From Brevibacterium atlanticum (GTDB taxonomy: Bacteria > Actinomycetota > Actinomycetes > Actinomycetales > Brevibacteriaceae), in the NCBI RefSeq assembly GCF_011617245.1, contig NZ_CP050152.1, positions 3,772,503 through 3,836,502 of the forward strand: a stretch of 64,000 nucleotides of DNA, written 5' to 3'. The notes under the pieces were generated by a model. It ran no database searches. It worked only from the letters and a program-made list of their open reading frames with translations, and was not told the DNA's origin. Positions 8,583 through 18,621 of the stretch are shown here, one piece after another. Within the stretch, counting starts at the first letter, position 1, and every line of letters starts with the position of its first letter. The translations under genes and the position numbers were made by a program.

Positions 8583-10121
8583 GTGTCCGCAGTTCTCGAT
8601 TGGCTCAACGGCATCATCTGGTCGTCGGCCCTCGTCTACCTCTGCCTCGGCGCCGGCGTGTACTTCACGATCCGGTCCCGTGCCGTCCAGATCCGCCAGA
8701 TCAAGGCGATCTTCGTCCAGATGTTCAAGGGCAAGAGCTCCAATGAGGGCGTCTCGTCGTTCCAGGCCCTGGCGATCTCGCTAGCCGGTCGAGTCGGGGT
8801 CGGCAACATCGCCGGTGTGGCCACGGCCATCGGCTTCGGCGGTCCCGGTGCGGTCGTGTGGATGTGGATCTCCGCGCTGTTGGGAGCCTCGACCTCGTAC
8901 GTCGAGTCGACGCTCGGTCAGATCTTCAAGGAGCAGGACCCGAAGTCAGGCGAATACCGCGGTGGTCCCGCCTTCTACATCGAGAAGGCCTACCGTCACA
9001 CGAAGGCGCGCGGCCTGTTCAAGGTCTACGGTATGGTCTTCGCCGCCGTCACGGTCATCGCGATGAGCTTCATGCTGCCGGGCATCCAGTCGAACGCGAT
9101 CTCCGGTGCCGTCGAGAACGCCTGGGGCACCCCGACCTGGGTGACGGCGATCATCCTCGCCGTCATCATGGGCTTCATCGTCATCGGCGGCGTCAAGCGC
9201 ATCGCACACTTCGCGTCGCTGGCGGTGCCGTTCATGGCGGTCATCTACATCATTGCGGCGATCGCCGTGACCCTCTTCAACGCCGACCAGATCGTCCCGG
9301 TCTTCCAGCTCGTGTTCACCTCGGCGTTCGGCGTCGACGCCGGCCCCGAGGCGGCTTTCGGAGGCATCCTCGGCATGGCTGTCCAGTGGGGCGTCCAGCG
9401 CGGCATCTACTCGAACGAGGCCGGGCAGGGAACCGGACCGCATGCGGCGTCCGCTGCCGAGGTCTCACACCCCTCGAAGCAGGGCCTGGTGCAGGCCGGG
9501 TCGATCTACATCGATACCCTCTTCGTCTGCTCGGCCACGGCGTTCATGATCCTCTCGACCGGCATGTACAAGGTCTTCGACGCCGATGGTGAGACGATCA
9601 TCGGCACCGGCCGCGGTCAGATGGCCGAGGCGATCGCCGCCACCCCGGGCGAGAAGTGGCCGCAGGCGGGACTCGACACGATGATCCAGGGCCTCGGTGC
9701 CGGCTTCATCGCGATCTCGATCTTCCTCTTCGCCCTGACGACGATCGTGGCCTACTACTACATGGCCGAGACGAACCTCGTCTACCTGCTCGGCAAGCTG
9801 AAGAGCACGCTGCCCCTGACGATCGGCATGAGGGTCCTCCAGGTGCTCATCCTCGTCGCCGTCGCCGTCGGTGCGATGTCGACCTCGGGCAGCGCATGGG
9901 CACTCGGCGACATCGGTGTGGGTCTCATGGCGTGGCTGAACGTCATCGCGATCCTCATCCTCCAGCAGCCGGCGTTCAAGCTTCTGCGCGACTACGAACG
10001 GCAGACGAAGGAGGGTCTGGATCCGGTGTTCGAGCCGGCGAAGATCGGCGTGCGCAACGCGGACTTCTGGGATCAGCGCGTCGCCCGCGTCAGGGCCGGC
10101 GAGGCGGTGCCGGAAGGCTGA
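8583..10121 (+). CDS. Sodium:alanine/glycine symporter, AGCS family
   Basis: A 512-residue integral membrane protein that imports alanine or glycine with Na+. It has the family layout: N-terminal MSAVLDWLNGIIWSSALVYL, the conserved SSFQALAISLAGRVGVGNIAGVATAI segment (about 50-75), the GGPAFYIEKAYR loop, and GIYSNEAGQGTGPHAAS (about 270-285), the signature AGCS motif, with about ten membrane helices. I prefer the GTG at 8583 because GGAG lies four bases upstream; an in-frame ATG at 8571 has no ribosome-binding site and would add only four residues. It is divergent from the peptide importer. Confidence 0.93.
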   Translation: MSAVLDWLNGIIWSSALVYLCLGAGVYFTIRSRAVQIRQIKAIFVQMFKGKSSNEGVSSFQALAISLAGRVGVGNIAGVATAIGFGGPGAVVWMWISALLGASTSYVESTLGQIFKEQDPKSGEYRGGPAFYIEKAYRHTKARGLFKVYGMVFAAVTVIAMSFMLPGIQSNAISGAVENAWGTPTWVTAIILAVIMGFIVIGGVKRIAHFASLAVPFMAVIYIIAAIAVTLFNADQIVPVFQLVFTSAFGVDAGPEAAFGGILGMAVQWGVQRGIYSNEAGQGTGPHAASAAEVSHPSKQGLVQAGSIYIDTLFVCSATAFMILSTGMYKVFDADGETIIGTGRGQMAEAIAATPGEKWPQAGLDTMIQGLGAGFIAISIFLFALTTIVAYYYMAETNLVYLLGKLKSTLPLTIGMRVLQVLILVAVAVGAMSTSGSAWALGDIGVGLMAWLNVIAILILQQPAFKLLRDYERQTKEGLDPVFEPAKIGVRNADFWDQRVARVRAGEAVPEG

Positions 10122-10205
10122 GCACTGCCGCGGCGAATGCGGGTTCAGAACTGACCCCACCGCCGCCGCGGCTCACACCCGCTGTGGCTCACGCTCGCAG
10201 AGACG

Positions 10206-10239
10206 ACGAGGCCCGGGACAATGGTGTCCCGGGCCTCGT
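10206..10239. terminator. Bidirectional terminator between AGCS gene and fba
   Basis: A perfect 15-bp stem (10206-10220 with 10225-10239) and a 4-base loop ATGG, located between two convergent genes. The stem is very GC-rich, and only a short T-rich stretch follows. Confidence 0.8.
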
Positions 10240-10247
10240 TCCGTTCG

Positions 10248-10277
10248 CTGAATCAGCTCACTTGTCACTGAATCAGC

Positions 10278-10285
<8 letters not shown>
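10248..10285. repeat. 20-bp tandem duplication over the fba stop codon
   Basis: The 18-base string CTGAATCAGCTCACTTGT occurs at 10248-10265 and again at 10268-10285 (period 20). The second copy contains the last codons and stop of the aldolase gene, so the first copy is a non-coding duplicate just beyond it. It looks like a local slippage event. Confidence 0.7.
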
Positions 10286-11303
<1,018 letters not shown>

Positions 11304-11469
11304 ACATGCTCCTTGGTCGTTGATTGCAGTGCGCTTGTCGGTTGCTCCCAGCCTACTCGTTTCCGCAACGGGGCCAGAAGCGTTCCGGATCGTCCACACC
11401 GAATTCCCACGCCGAGGCGGTCGGGCCGAAGCGTGCCGACCACAGCCGATCCCCCGGTACAGTGACATC

Positions 11470-12792
11470 ATGCAGACTCCTCCGGATGTTCGGGCAGCCG
11501 GCAATCGCGGCCGCATCCTCAGCTGGGCACTGTGGGACTGGGGATCGGCGGCCTTCAACGCCGTCATCATCACCTTCGTCTTCGCCCCATATCTGACGAA
11601 GTCCGTCGCCGCCACCGAGGAGGCCGGATCCTCAGCGCTCGGGTGGGCGATGGCTGCGGCCGGGTTCATCATCGCCGTCGTCGCGCCCGCTGCAGGTACC
11701 CGCGCGGATGCCGGTGGCCGCCACCGTCTGTGGTTGGGCGTGCATACGGGCGTCGTCGTGGCCAGCATGCTCGGGCTCTTCTTCGTCCGCGACTCCCCGG
11801 ACTATCTGTGGCTGGGTCTGCTGCTCCTGGCCATCGGCAGCGTGTTCTTCGAATTCGCCGAGGTGTCCTACAACGGCATCATGGTTCGCATCACGCGTCC
11901 CGACAACGTCGGCAAGGTGTCAGGGTTCGGCTGGGGCATGGGCTACGTCGGCGGGCTCGTGCTCCTGGTCCTCCTGCTCGTCCTCGTCATCCAGCCCGAG
12001 GTCGGCTTCCTCGGCGCCAGCGACGCTGAGGGGCTGCGTTTCCGCATCGTCGCCGTTCTGTCTGCCGTGTGGTTCGCGATCTTCGCCGTACCCGTCCTCG
12101 TCTCCGCGCCCGGGGCCAAGGTCAAGGGCACCTCGGCGGGGCATCCGATCCGGGCCTTCATCGCCGACTATGCGGCTCTCGTTCGTCGCTTGGTGCGGAT
12201 GTGGTCATCCGAGCATCAGACACTGCGGTTCTTCATCGCTTCGGCGGTCTTCCGTGACGGCCTGGCCGCGATCTTCTCTTTCGCCGGGGTCCTCGCCGCC
12301 GGCAGCTACGGCTTCTCCGCCTCCCAGATCATCGTCCTCGGAGTGGCCGCGAACGTCGCCGCCGGCGCCGGCGCGATGATCGCCGGCTGGTTCGATGATC
12401 GACTCGGGCCGAAGCCCGTCATCATCGCCGGGCTCGTCATCATCATCCTCGGTGGGCTGCCGATCCTCTTCAGCGCCGAGGCGGCCGTGTTCTGGGTCTG
12501 CGCCCTGATCCTGAGCTTCTGCGTCGGTCCGGTGCAGGCCTCGAGCCGGTCGTTCCTCGCTCGCATCACCCCGCCCGAATCGGCCGGGGAGAACTTCGGT
12601 CTCTACGCGACGACGGGGCGCGCGGTGAGCTTCCTCGGCCCGGCGATGTTCGCCTTGGCGATCACGATCGTCGGCTTTCAGCGCGCGGGCACGCTGGGCA
12701 TCCTCATCGTGCTCGCGGTCGGACTGGTCCTCATCATTCCGGTCAAGCCCGATGCGCCGAGGCACTCGATGCAGGCGCAGAGCGACACCTGA
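11470..12792 (+). CDS. MFS transporter, UMF1/Atg22 family
   Basis: A 440-residue permease of the UMF1 (Atg22-like) branch of the major facilitator superfamily. The diagnostic N-terminus SWALWDWGSAAFNAVIITFVF (about 18-38) is present, with about twelve hydrophobic segments and a cytoplasmic loop before the second half. Homologues are annotated as amino-acid exporters or general permeases; no substrate is evident. ATG 11470 is chosen because the upstream frame back to 11053 overlaps the divergent aldolase gene. A palindrome (12821-12880) follows it and separates it from the convergent SRPBCC gene. Confidence 0.85.
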   Translation: MQTPPDVRAAGNRGRILSWALWDWGSAAFNAVIITFVFAPYLTKSVAATEEAGSSALGWAMAAAGFIIAVVAPAAGTRADAGGRHRLWLGVHTGVVVASMLGLFFVRDSPDYLWLGLLLLAIGSVFFEFAEVSYNGIMVRITRPDNVGKVSGFGWGMGYVGGLVLLVLLLVLVIQPEVGFLGASDAEGLRFRIVAVLSAVWFAIFAVPVLVSAPGAKVKGTSAGHPIRAFIADYAALVRRLVRMWSSEHQTLRFFIASAVFRDGLAAIFSFAGVLAAGSYGFSASQIIVLGVAANVAAGAGAMIAGWFDDRLGPKPVIIAGLVIIILGGLPILFSAEAAVFWVCALILSFCVGPVQASSRSFLARITPPESAGENFGLYATTGRAVSFLGPAMFALAITIVGFQRAGTLGILIVLAVGLVLIIPVKPDAPRHSMQAQSDT

Positions 12793-12820
12793 TCGCTCCG
12801 ATCCACCCAGAGCCGCCGAA

Positions 12821-12880
12821 ACAACGCCGGAGCGCCGAGACAACGGCGCGTGCATAGTGGTCTCGGCGCTCCGGCGTTGT
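12821..12880. repeat. Palindromic element, family C copy 1 (also terminator)
   Basis: A perfect 20-bp inverted repeat (12821-12840 and 12861-12880) around a 20-base loop, located between convergent genes. On the minus strand its interior reads CCGAGACCACTATGCACGC. The element at 57970-58037 has a similar design, with CGAGACCACCCCACGC at the equivalent place. It probably works as a bidirectional terminator. Confidence 0.6.
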
Positions 12881-12898
12881 CTCGACGCTTACCAGGAT

Positions 12899-13387
12899 TC
12901 AGCCTTGCGAGAGCAGATCGTCGATCTGGTTGATCGCTCCGGTCGAACCCTCGATCACGCCCATCTCCAGGACGGTGCGCAGACCCTCGACCGAGTCGAA
13001 GACCGATTCGTAGGTTGCGCGGGTGCCGTTCTCGGTCGCCTCGAGGGTGTAGACGCACCGGCTTCCCGGCATCGACTCGACGACGGCGAAGTCCTCGTCA
13101 GCGAAATAGTCACGGAACTCCAGGCGCCGGGGACGGTCGACGGCGATCAGCTCCCATAGACCACAGAACTTCTCCCCCTCTGGGCTCGTCATGTAATAGG
13201 TGACCCTGCCGCCGGGCTCGAATGAATGATCGACGACCGTGGCGGGGTAGGTCGGAGGCCCCCAGACCTGCTCGAGCTGACGAGGATCCGCGTAGACCTC
13301 CCAGACTCTCTCGGGGTCCGCCGCGAATTCCGCGACGATCGTCAGGGTCAGTGTCTCTTCGTCATGGAAAGTATCGGTGACTGGCAT
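12899..13387 (-). CDS. SRPBCC (AHSA1/START-like) domain protein
   Basis: A 162-residue single-domain protein of the SRPBCC superfamily, whose members form a deep hydrophobic pocket and bind small ligands. The N-terminal strand LTLTIVAEFAADPERVWEVY, the WGPPTYPATVVDH-type segment and the C-terminal GTRATYESVFDSVEGLRTVLEMG helix are typical. ATG 13387 has AAGGAG upstream; extending to 13438 would overlap the upstream gene. It follows an ArsR-type regulator by 31 bases and is surely co-transcribed with it. ArsR-SRPBCC pairs are very common in actinomycetes, but their ligand is rarely known. Confidence 0.88.
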   Translation of the reverse strand: MPVTDTFHDEETLTLTIVAEFAADPERVWEVYADPRQLEQVWGPPTYPATVVDHSFEPGGRVTYYMTSPEGEKFCGLWELIAVDRPRRLEFRDYFADEDFAVVESMPGSRCVYTLEATENGTRATYESVFDSVEGLRTVLEMGVIEGSTGAINQIDDLLSQG

Positions 13388-13418
13388 GGCTGCTCCTTGA
13401 GCGTGGTGATGGGCTGGT

Positions 13419-13760
13419 TCACGACCCGGCCTGGTCATCCTTGGCCAGGAGGCCGTCGATTCTCTGCACTCGTTCGACCCAGCGGTCCTCGAGCTCGGCG
13501 AGCAGGCTCCGCACGGTGCGGAGCGGACCCACCTCGGCGTGAGCGATCTGCTGCCTGCCGACTCTTCGCTTCGTCACCAGTCCCGCACGTTCGAGGACGG
13601 CGACATGTTTCTGCACGGCGGCGAAGCTCATATCGTAGTCGGCGGCCAGGTCGGACACCGAAAGCCCTTCTCCGACGATCCGGCGCACGATGTCGCGTCG
13701 CGTCCGATCGGCCAATGCCTGAAAGAGCGCATCCGCCTCGTCATCGAGAAGTCCTTTCAT
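13419..13760 (-). CDS. ArsR-type winged-helix transcriptional regulator
   Basis: A 113-residue winged-helix repressor (about 113 aa from ATG 13760; an alternative ATG at 13772 adds four residues). The sequence DEADALFQALADRTRRDIVR, then LSVSDLAADYDMSFAAVQKHVAVLERAGLV (recognition helix) and the wing TKRRVGRQQ are standard. There is no CxCxxC metal motif, so it is not a classic metal sensor. It belongs to the ArsR group paired with SRPBCC proteins. The palindrome 13770-13791 lies over its start region, which fits autorepression. No Shine-Dalgarno is visible. Confidence 0.88.
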   Translation of the reverse strand: MKGLLDDEADALFQALADRTRRDIVRRIVGEGLSVSDLAADYDMSFAAVQKHVAVLERAGLVTKRRVGRQQIAHAEVGPLRTVRSLLAELEDRWVERVQRIDGLLAKDDQAGS

Positions 13761-13769
13761 GCGATCAAT

Positions 13770-13791
13770 CATACAACCGAATGGTTGTATG
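13770..13791. promoter_or_regulatory. Operator palindrome of the ArsR/SRPBCC operon
   Basis: CATACAACC at 13770-13778 and GGTTGTATG at 13783-13791 form perfect 9-bp arms around GAAT. Similar ACAACC-n4-GGTTGT sites precede many ArsR-SRPBCC operons. The upstream candidate ATG of the regulator lies within the left arm, which argues that the true start is at 13760 or that the message is leaderless. Confidence 0.75.
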
Positions 13792-13837
13792 TAAACAGCC
13801 GAAGAGAAACTTTCCACTTGCCCATTGACTTTCGCGA

Positions 13838-13871
13838 TTGAACACGCGTTTAATATTAAACATGCGTTCAA
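13838..13871 (+). promoter_or_regulatory. TetR operator overlapping promoter and start codon
   Basis: An imperfect 17-bp inverted repeat (13838-13854 with 13855-13871, 14 of 17 matching), of type TTGAAC-n4-GTTTAAT. A -35-like TTGACT is at 13825-13830 and a -10-like TTTAAT at 13849-13854 (spacing 18), which would start transcription at or beside the ATG at 13862. There is no ribosome-binding site, so a leaderless message is likely, with the repressor site covering both promoter and start codon. Confidence 0.65.
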
Positions 13872-14503
13872 CCACTCCTGACTCCGACTCTCGTCGCTCT
13901 CCCCACTCCTCGCCGGAGACTGCGGAGAAGATCCTCTCCGCCGCTGTCGCGGAGTTCGCCGAACGCGGTTTCACGAAGACGACGATCCGCGGTGTCGCTG
14001 CTGCCGCAGGGGTCTCCCCTGGCCTGGTCATCCACCACTTCGGGTCGAAAGAAGGGCTGCGCAGCGCGTGCGATGACCATGTGTTCGACGTGTTCACCGA
14101 ATCGAAGGCTTCGAATGCCGGCTATGCCGCGATGGCCGTGCAGATGATGTTCGACGATCCGGCGATGACCACTGCCCTGGACTACCTCATCAAGTCCCTG
14201 CTCGATCCCAGTGATCATGGTCAGCGCTACTTCGATCACTACGTCGACCTCGTCGAGTCCTATATCACCGACGGCTTCGCCGGATACACCTTCCGACAGA
14301 GCGAGGACTCACACGGTCAGGCTGCGACGATCGCGGTCATGGCACTGGCCCCGGCTCTGCTCGAACAGCGACTGCAGACCAACCTCGGCACCGACGACAC
14401 CACCGACACGATGACACGACTCGCACCGCACCTGCTCGATCTCTATCTGCATGGCGCGCTCGAGTCCGTTCCCGACGACTCCGGACTGGGAGAAGAACCA
14501 TGA
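13862..14503 (+). CDS. TetR family regulator of the adjacent ABC exporter
   Basis: A 213-residue TetR regulator. The helix-turn-helix is [20 protein letters not shown] then [20 protein letters not shown] (about residues 20-62). The C-terminal domain is the type seen beside drug-exporter ABC genes. The frame could extend to a TTG at 13838, but that lies within the operator. Its stop overlaps the start of the ATPase gene (ATGA), so regulator, ATPase and permease form one operon. Such repressors usually bind the exported toxic compound. Confidence 0.9.
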   Translation: MRSTTPDSDSRRSPHSSPETAEKILSAAVAEFAERGFTKTTIRGVAAAAGVSPGLVIHHFGSKEGLRSACDDHVFDVFTESKASNAGYAAMAVQMMFDDPAMTTALDYLIKSLLDPSDHGQRYFDHYVDLVESYITDGFAGYTFRQSEDSHGQAATIAVMALAPALLEQRLQTNLGTDDTTDTMTRLAPHLLDLYLHGALESVPDDSGLGEEP

Positions 14504-15435
14504 GCACCTTGACCCGCAACCGACGCGCGGACGATCACCGCAGCACCGCCTCGGCGGCGATCGAGATGCACGAAGTCGTGAAATCCTATGGCCGCGTACG
14601 TGCCCTCGACGGACTCGACCTCGAGGTCGCCCGCGGCGAAGTCCACGGATTCCTCGGACCCAACGGGGCCGGGAAGTCGACGACGATCCGGATCCTGCTC
14701 GGCATCCTCCGTCACGACGCTGGGACGGTGCGCCTCCTCGGCGACGACCCGTGGTCGAAAGCGGTGCCTCTGCACCGCCGCCTGGCCTACGTACCCGGCG
14801 ATGTGGAGCTGTGGCCGGGACTGACCGGGGGTGAGGCGATCGATCTGTTCGCCCGACTGCGCGGCGGGGTCGATACGCGTCGACGCGATGAGCTCATCGA
14901 CGCCTTCGACCTCGACCCCAGGAAGAAGGGGCGGACGTATTCGAAGGGCAATCGGCAGAAGGTCGCGCTCATCTCCGCACTCGCCTCGGACGTCGAACTG
15001 CTTCTCCTCGACGAACCGACGGCCGGGCTCGATCCGCTCATGGAGGCGGTGTTCCAGGACTGCATCCGCCAAGCGAAGGACGCCGGCCGCACTGTGCTGC
15101 TTTCGAGCCACATCCTCGCACAGGTCGAGGCTCTGGCCGATCGGGTATCGATCATCCGTTCCGGGCGCATCGTCGAGACGGGGACCCTGTCCGAGCTGCG
15201 GCATCTGTCGCGGACGACGATCACGGTCGGACTCGAACATGATATTCCTGCGCTGGCTGCGATGTCCGGGGTCCACGACCTCGTGCGCGAGGGCGCGCGT
15301 CTGCACTTCAGTGCCGATACCGCGCAGCTGCCCCGTATCATGCGAACGCTCGGCGAACATGACGTCGAGTCGCTCACGGCCACTCCGCCGACTCTCGAAC
15401 AGCTGCTGCTGCGCCACTACGGCAAAGAGGAGTGA
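14500..15435 (+). CDS. ABC exporter ATP-binding protein
   Basis: A 311-residue ATPase of the DrrA/multidrug type. Walker [10 protein letters not shown] (53-61), a signature varied to YSKGNRQK, Walker [13 protein letters not shown] and the switch histidine in LLSSHIL are visible. The C-terminal tail (about 220-311) is the accessory domain seen in antibiotic-resistance ATPases. It is translationally coupled to the TetR gene upstream, and the permease starts three bases after its stop. It presumably powers export of a hydrophobic drug or lipid. Confidence 0.93.
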   Translation: MSTLTRNRRADDHRSTASAAIEMHEVVKSYGRVRALDGLDLEVARGEVHGFLGPNGAGKSTTIRILLGILRHDAGTVRLLGDDPWSKAVPLHRRLAYVPGDVELWPGLTGGEAIDLFARLRGGVDTRRRDELIDAFDLDPRKKGRTYSKGNRQKVALISALASDVELLLLDEPTAGLDPLMEAVFQDCIRQAKDAGRTVLLSSHILAQVEALADRVSIIRSGRIVETGTLSELRHLSRTTITVGLEHDIPALAAMSGVHDLVREGARLHFSADTAQLPRIMRTLGEHDVESLTATPPTLEQLLLRHYGKEE

Positions 15436-15438
15436 GTC

Positions 15439-17208
15439 ATGAACCTGCTGGCGAAGTCGATGGATTCCGGTCAGCCGCCTGATGGCGACGGCACCGGACG
15501 ATCGCGGACGCATTCGCTCGGACCCGAAGAAGCGCCCCGCAGAACCGGGCGCCATCACGGTGCGCATGAACGCGAACGGCGCGGCCGCCTCGTCGCGGGG
15601 ACCACTGCGGGGCTGGGGCACCTGCTGATGTTCATGCTGCGGCGGGATCGACTGTGGCTGCCGATCTGGGTGCTCAGCCTGTCTGCGCTCACCGCGTATT
15701 TCGCGAACGCGATCGCTGCGGTGATGGACGGCGAATCGCTGCAGGCGATGACGATGCTGGCGAAGAATCCGGTCATGGCGCTCATCACCGGGCCGGGCTA
15801 TGGGCTCGACGCGGTGACGGAGCCGCGGTTCATCGTGGGGATGTATGGGGTCTTCCTCATGATCGGTGCCGCCCTGATGTCGATCCTCACCGTCTCTCGG
15901 CACACCCGCACTGAGGAGCAGACCGGTCGGGCGGAGCTCGTGCGGGCGGGGGTGACGGGACGGCACACCCAGCTCATCGCCGCGCTCGCGCTCACCTTGA
16001 TCATGAATGTCCTGCTCAGCGCGGGTATGACTGCGGCCCTCCAGTTCTCCCAGGCCGACCCGGATCCGTTGTCGTCGACGGTCCTGTTCACAGTCGGAGT
16101 CGGTGCGGTGGGGTGTGTATTCGCGACGGTGGCGGCGGTCACCGTGCAGCTGAGCGCCTTCGCCAGGGCCGCCTCGGGGATCGCCGGTGCCGTGCTTGCA
16201 CTCGGTTTCGTCGTCCGCGGGATCGGCGACATGTCTGCGGTGTCCGGGGGTTCGCTCGACTGGCTGTCCTGGCTCTCACCCTTCGGATGGGCGCAGCAGA
16301 GCGCACCATTCACGCTCGATCGCTGGTGGCCGCTGCTGTACGCGGTCGGCCTGTCTGCCGTCCTCGCGGTGATTGCACTGGTCCTGCAGTCGCGGCGCGA
16401 TCTCGGGGCGGGCATCGTCGCCGAACGTCCCGGCCGGCCGCACGCAGGACCGATGCTGTCGACGCCGTTGGGGCTGGCGCTGCGGCTGCAGGGCGCGAAC
16501 CTCGCGTGGTGGTCGGTGAGCCTGCTCGTCATGGGGGTGGTGTTCGGGTCGTTCACCGGGGCGATGGACGAAGGCGCGGCGGGGATGCCGCCGGAGATCC
16601 TCGCGATCATGGGTGGGCGGTCGGGAATCGTCGACGGCTACCTCGGGTACATGGCGCTCTACTTCGCGATCATCGTCGCCGCCTACGCGGTCATCGCTGC
16701 CGGGGGCCTGCGCACCGAAGAGACGGGATTCCACGCCGAGACTGTGCTGGCGACAGGGGTCTCACGGGGAGGTTGGCTCGCGTCCTGGGCGATGGTGACG
16801 CTGGTCGGGGCGACCTGGCTGATGTTCGCGGCCGGACTCGGCGAAGGGGTGGGAGCCGCAGTGTCGATGGACGATCGGTCCCTGCTGTGGCCGACTGTGC
16901 TCGGCCATCTCGCGCAGGCACCGTCGATCTGGGCTCTGCTCGGCCTGTCCTACCTTCTCTACGGCTTCGCTCCGCGGCTGATGAGCCTGACCTGGGCCGT
17001 CTTCGTCTCCTCGGCGATGCTCGCGCTCTTCGGCGGACTGCTGCAGCTCGACGACGCGATCCTCGACCTCTCCCTGTTCACCCACATCGGCCAGTATCCG
17101 GCTGAGGATCTCTCCGCCGAGGCTGTGCTGTGGTTCGTCGTGGCAGCTGCCGTTCTCATCGGGGCGGGGATGGTCGGCTTCCGGAGGCGGAACCTGACCA
17201 CGGGGTGA
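15439..17208 (+). CDS. ABC exporter permease (polyketide antibiotic transporter type)
   Basis: A 589-residue membrane protein with a polar N-terminal tail of about 60 residues and about twelve hydrophobic segments in two similar halves, starting with HLLMFMLRRDRLWLPIWVLS. The segment TEEQTGRAELVRAGVTGRHT in the first half and RTEETGFHAETVLATGVSRGGWL in the second are matching cytoplasmic loops, showing the internal duplication typical of TetR-regulated actinomycete exporters. It forms the transport channel with the ATPase at 14500. Substrate unknown. Confidence 0.9.
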   Translation: MNLLAKSMDSGQPPDGDGTGRSRTHSLGPEEAPRRTGRHHGAHERERRGRLVAGTTAGLGHLLMFMLRRDRLWLPIWVLSLSALTAYFANAIAAVMDGESLQAMTMLAKNPVMALITGPGYGLDAVTEPRFIVGMYGVFLMIGAALMSILTVSRHTRTEEQTGRAELVRAGVTGRHTQLIAALALTLIMNVLLSAGMTAALQFSQADPDPLSSTVLFTVGVGAVGCVFATVAAVTVQLSAFARAASGIAGAVLALGFVVRGIGDMSAVSGGSLDWLSWLSPFGWAQQSAPFTLDRWWPLLYAVGLSAVLAVIALVLQSRRDLGAGIVAERPGRPHAGPMLSTPLGLALRLQGANLAWWSVSLLVMGVVFGSFTGAMDEGAAGMPPEILAIMGGRSGIVDGYLGYMALYFAIIVAAYAVIAAGGLRTEETGFHAETVLATGVSRGGWLASWAMVTLVGATWLMFAAGLGEGVGAAVSMDDRSLLWPTVLGHLAQAPSIWALLGLSYLLYGFAPRLMSLTWAVFVSSAMLALFGGLLQLDDAILDLSLFTHIGQYPAEDLSAEAVLWFVVAAAVLIGAGMVGFRRRNLTTG

Positions 17209-17390
17209 GCGAGCTGTGCCCGGGACAGCATCCGGGGCAGGCGCTATTCATGATTGGGCGAGATAGCCGAAGGAGCGGGCCCGACAGAGAGCAGGCCCGA
17301 CAGAGAGCGGACCCGCTCACCCACTTGTGGCCCCGAACACCGAACCGTACCATTGGAGGAAAGTTACTGAACGATCTATAAGGAGTTCGC

Positions 17391-18584
17391 ATGGACACCC
17401 TACTGAGTGCAGAAGAGCGCGAGTTCGCGCAGCAGATGCGTCAGTTCTACCGCACGGAGATCCCCGAGGAGCTCCGCTTCAAGGTCGCCACTGGTCAGGA
17501 GCTGACCAAGGACGACATGGTCACTTCGCAGCAGATCCTCAACAAGCACGGCTACGCGGTGCCGAACTGGCCCGTCGAATGGGGCGGTCAGGACTGGACC
17601 CCCGTGCAGCGCCACATCTGGCTCGAGGAGATGCAGCTCGCCTGTGTACCCCAGCCCCTGCCGTTCAACGTCTCCATGGTCGGCCCGGTCATCGCGACCT
17701 TCGGCTCGCAGTCACTCAAGGAGCGCTTCCTGCCCGCCACCGCGAACATCGACATCTGGTGGTCACAGGGCTTCTCCGAACCCAACGCCGGCTCCGACCT
17801 CGCCTCGCTGAAGACGTCGGCCGTGCGCGATGGCGACAAGTACATCGTCAACGGTCAGAAGACCTGGACGACGCTGGGCCAGTACGGCGACTGGATGTTC
17901 AACCTCGTCCGCACAGACCCGAACGTGAAGAAGCAGGCGGGCATCTCCTTCCTGCTCATCGACATGAAGTCCCCCGGCGTCACCGTCCGTCCGATCCAGC
18001 TCATCGACGGCGGCCATGAGGTCAACGAGGTCTTCTTCGACAATGTCGAGGTCCCAGTGGAGAACCTCGTGGGCGAAGAGAACAAGGGCTGGACGTACGC
18101 GAAGTTCCTGCTCGGCAACGAGCGCACCGGCATCGCCCGCATCGGCGGCTCGAAGGTCAACCTGGCTCGCGCCAAGGCCTACGCCGCGGTGACGAAGACT
18201 GCTCGTGGCACCCTCCTCGACGATCCGCTGTTCTCGGCGCGTCTGACCAAGATCGAAGCCGAGCTCACAGCGCTCGAGATGACCCAGCTGCGGATCCTCT
18301 CGACCCAGGCCGCAGGTTCCGACAAGCCGGACCCGCGTTCATCCGTCCTCAAGCTCAAGGGCTCGCAGCTGCAGGAGGACATCTCCGAACTCCTCGTCGA
18401 CGTCCTCGGCCCGCAGGGACTCGACTTCGTCTCCGACCGGGTGCAGGGACAGGGACTGTCCGACCTGCCGCACGGCGCCGTCGATGCGCTCCCCGCCTAC
18501 TTCAACACCCGCAAGGTCACCATCTACGGCGGTTCGTCCGAGGTGCAGCGCGGAATCATCTCGAAGGCGCTGCTCGGCCTCTGA
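17391..18584 (+). CDS. Acyl-CoA dehydrogenase, large (catalytic) subunit of a heteromeric enzyme
   Basis: A 397-residue FAD enzyme oxidising an acyl-CoA to the 2,3-enoyl-CoA, resembling PimC (pimeloyl-CoA dehydrogenase large subunit) and the steroid side-chain FadE proteins. WWSQGFSEPNAGSDLASL and KTWTTLGQYGDW are the FAD/substrate core, and the C-terminus is IYGGSSEVQRG. The base found at the C-terminal YEG position in classical enzymes is Gly here, but LLGNERTGIARIGGS carries a Glu in the helix-G position used by isovaleryl-CoA dehydrogenase. AAGGAG precedes the ATG. Paired with the next gene, 37 bases downstream. Confidence 0.9.
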   Translation: MDTLLSAEEREFAQQMRQFYRTEIPEELRFKVATGQELTKDDMVTSQQILNKHGYAVPNWPVEWGGQDWTPVQRHIWLEEMQLACVPQPLPFNVSMVGPVIATFGSQSLKERFLPATANIDIWWSQGFSEPNAGSDLASLKTSAVRDGDKYIVNGQKTWTTLGQYGDWMFNLVRTDPNVKKQAGISFLLIDMKSPGVTVRPIQLIDGGHEVNEVFFDNVEVPVENLVGEENKGWTYAKFLLGNERTGIARIGGSKVNLARAKAYAAVTKTARGTLLDDPLFSARLTKIEAELTALEMTQLRILSTQAAGSDKPDPRSSVLKLKGSQLQEDISELLVDVLGPQGLDFVSDRVQGQGLSDLPHGAVDALPAYFNTRKVTIYGGSSEVQRGIISKALLGL

Positions 18585-18621
18585 GAGACCGACGCTCACA
18601 CGATTTCAGAAGAGGACAACA

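Noticed and set aside
13838..13861. Extension of the TetR gene to the TTG at 13838
   Set aside because: The extra eight codons fall in the operator/promoter palindrome and no ribosome-binding site precedes them; ATG 13862 is a better start.
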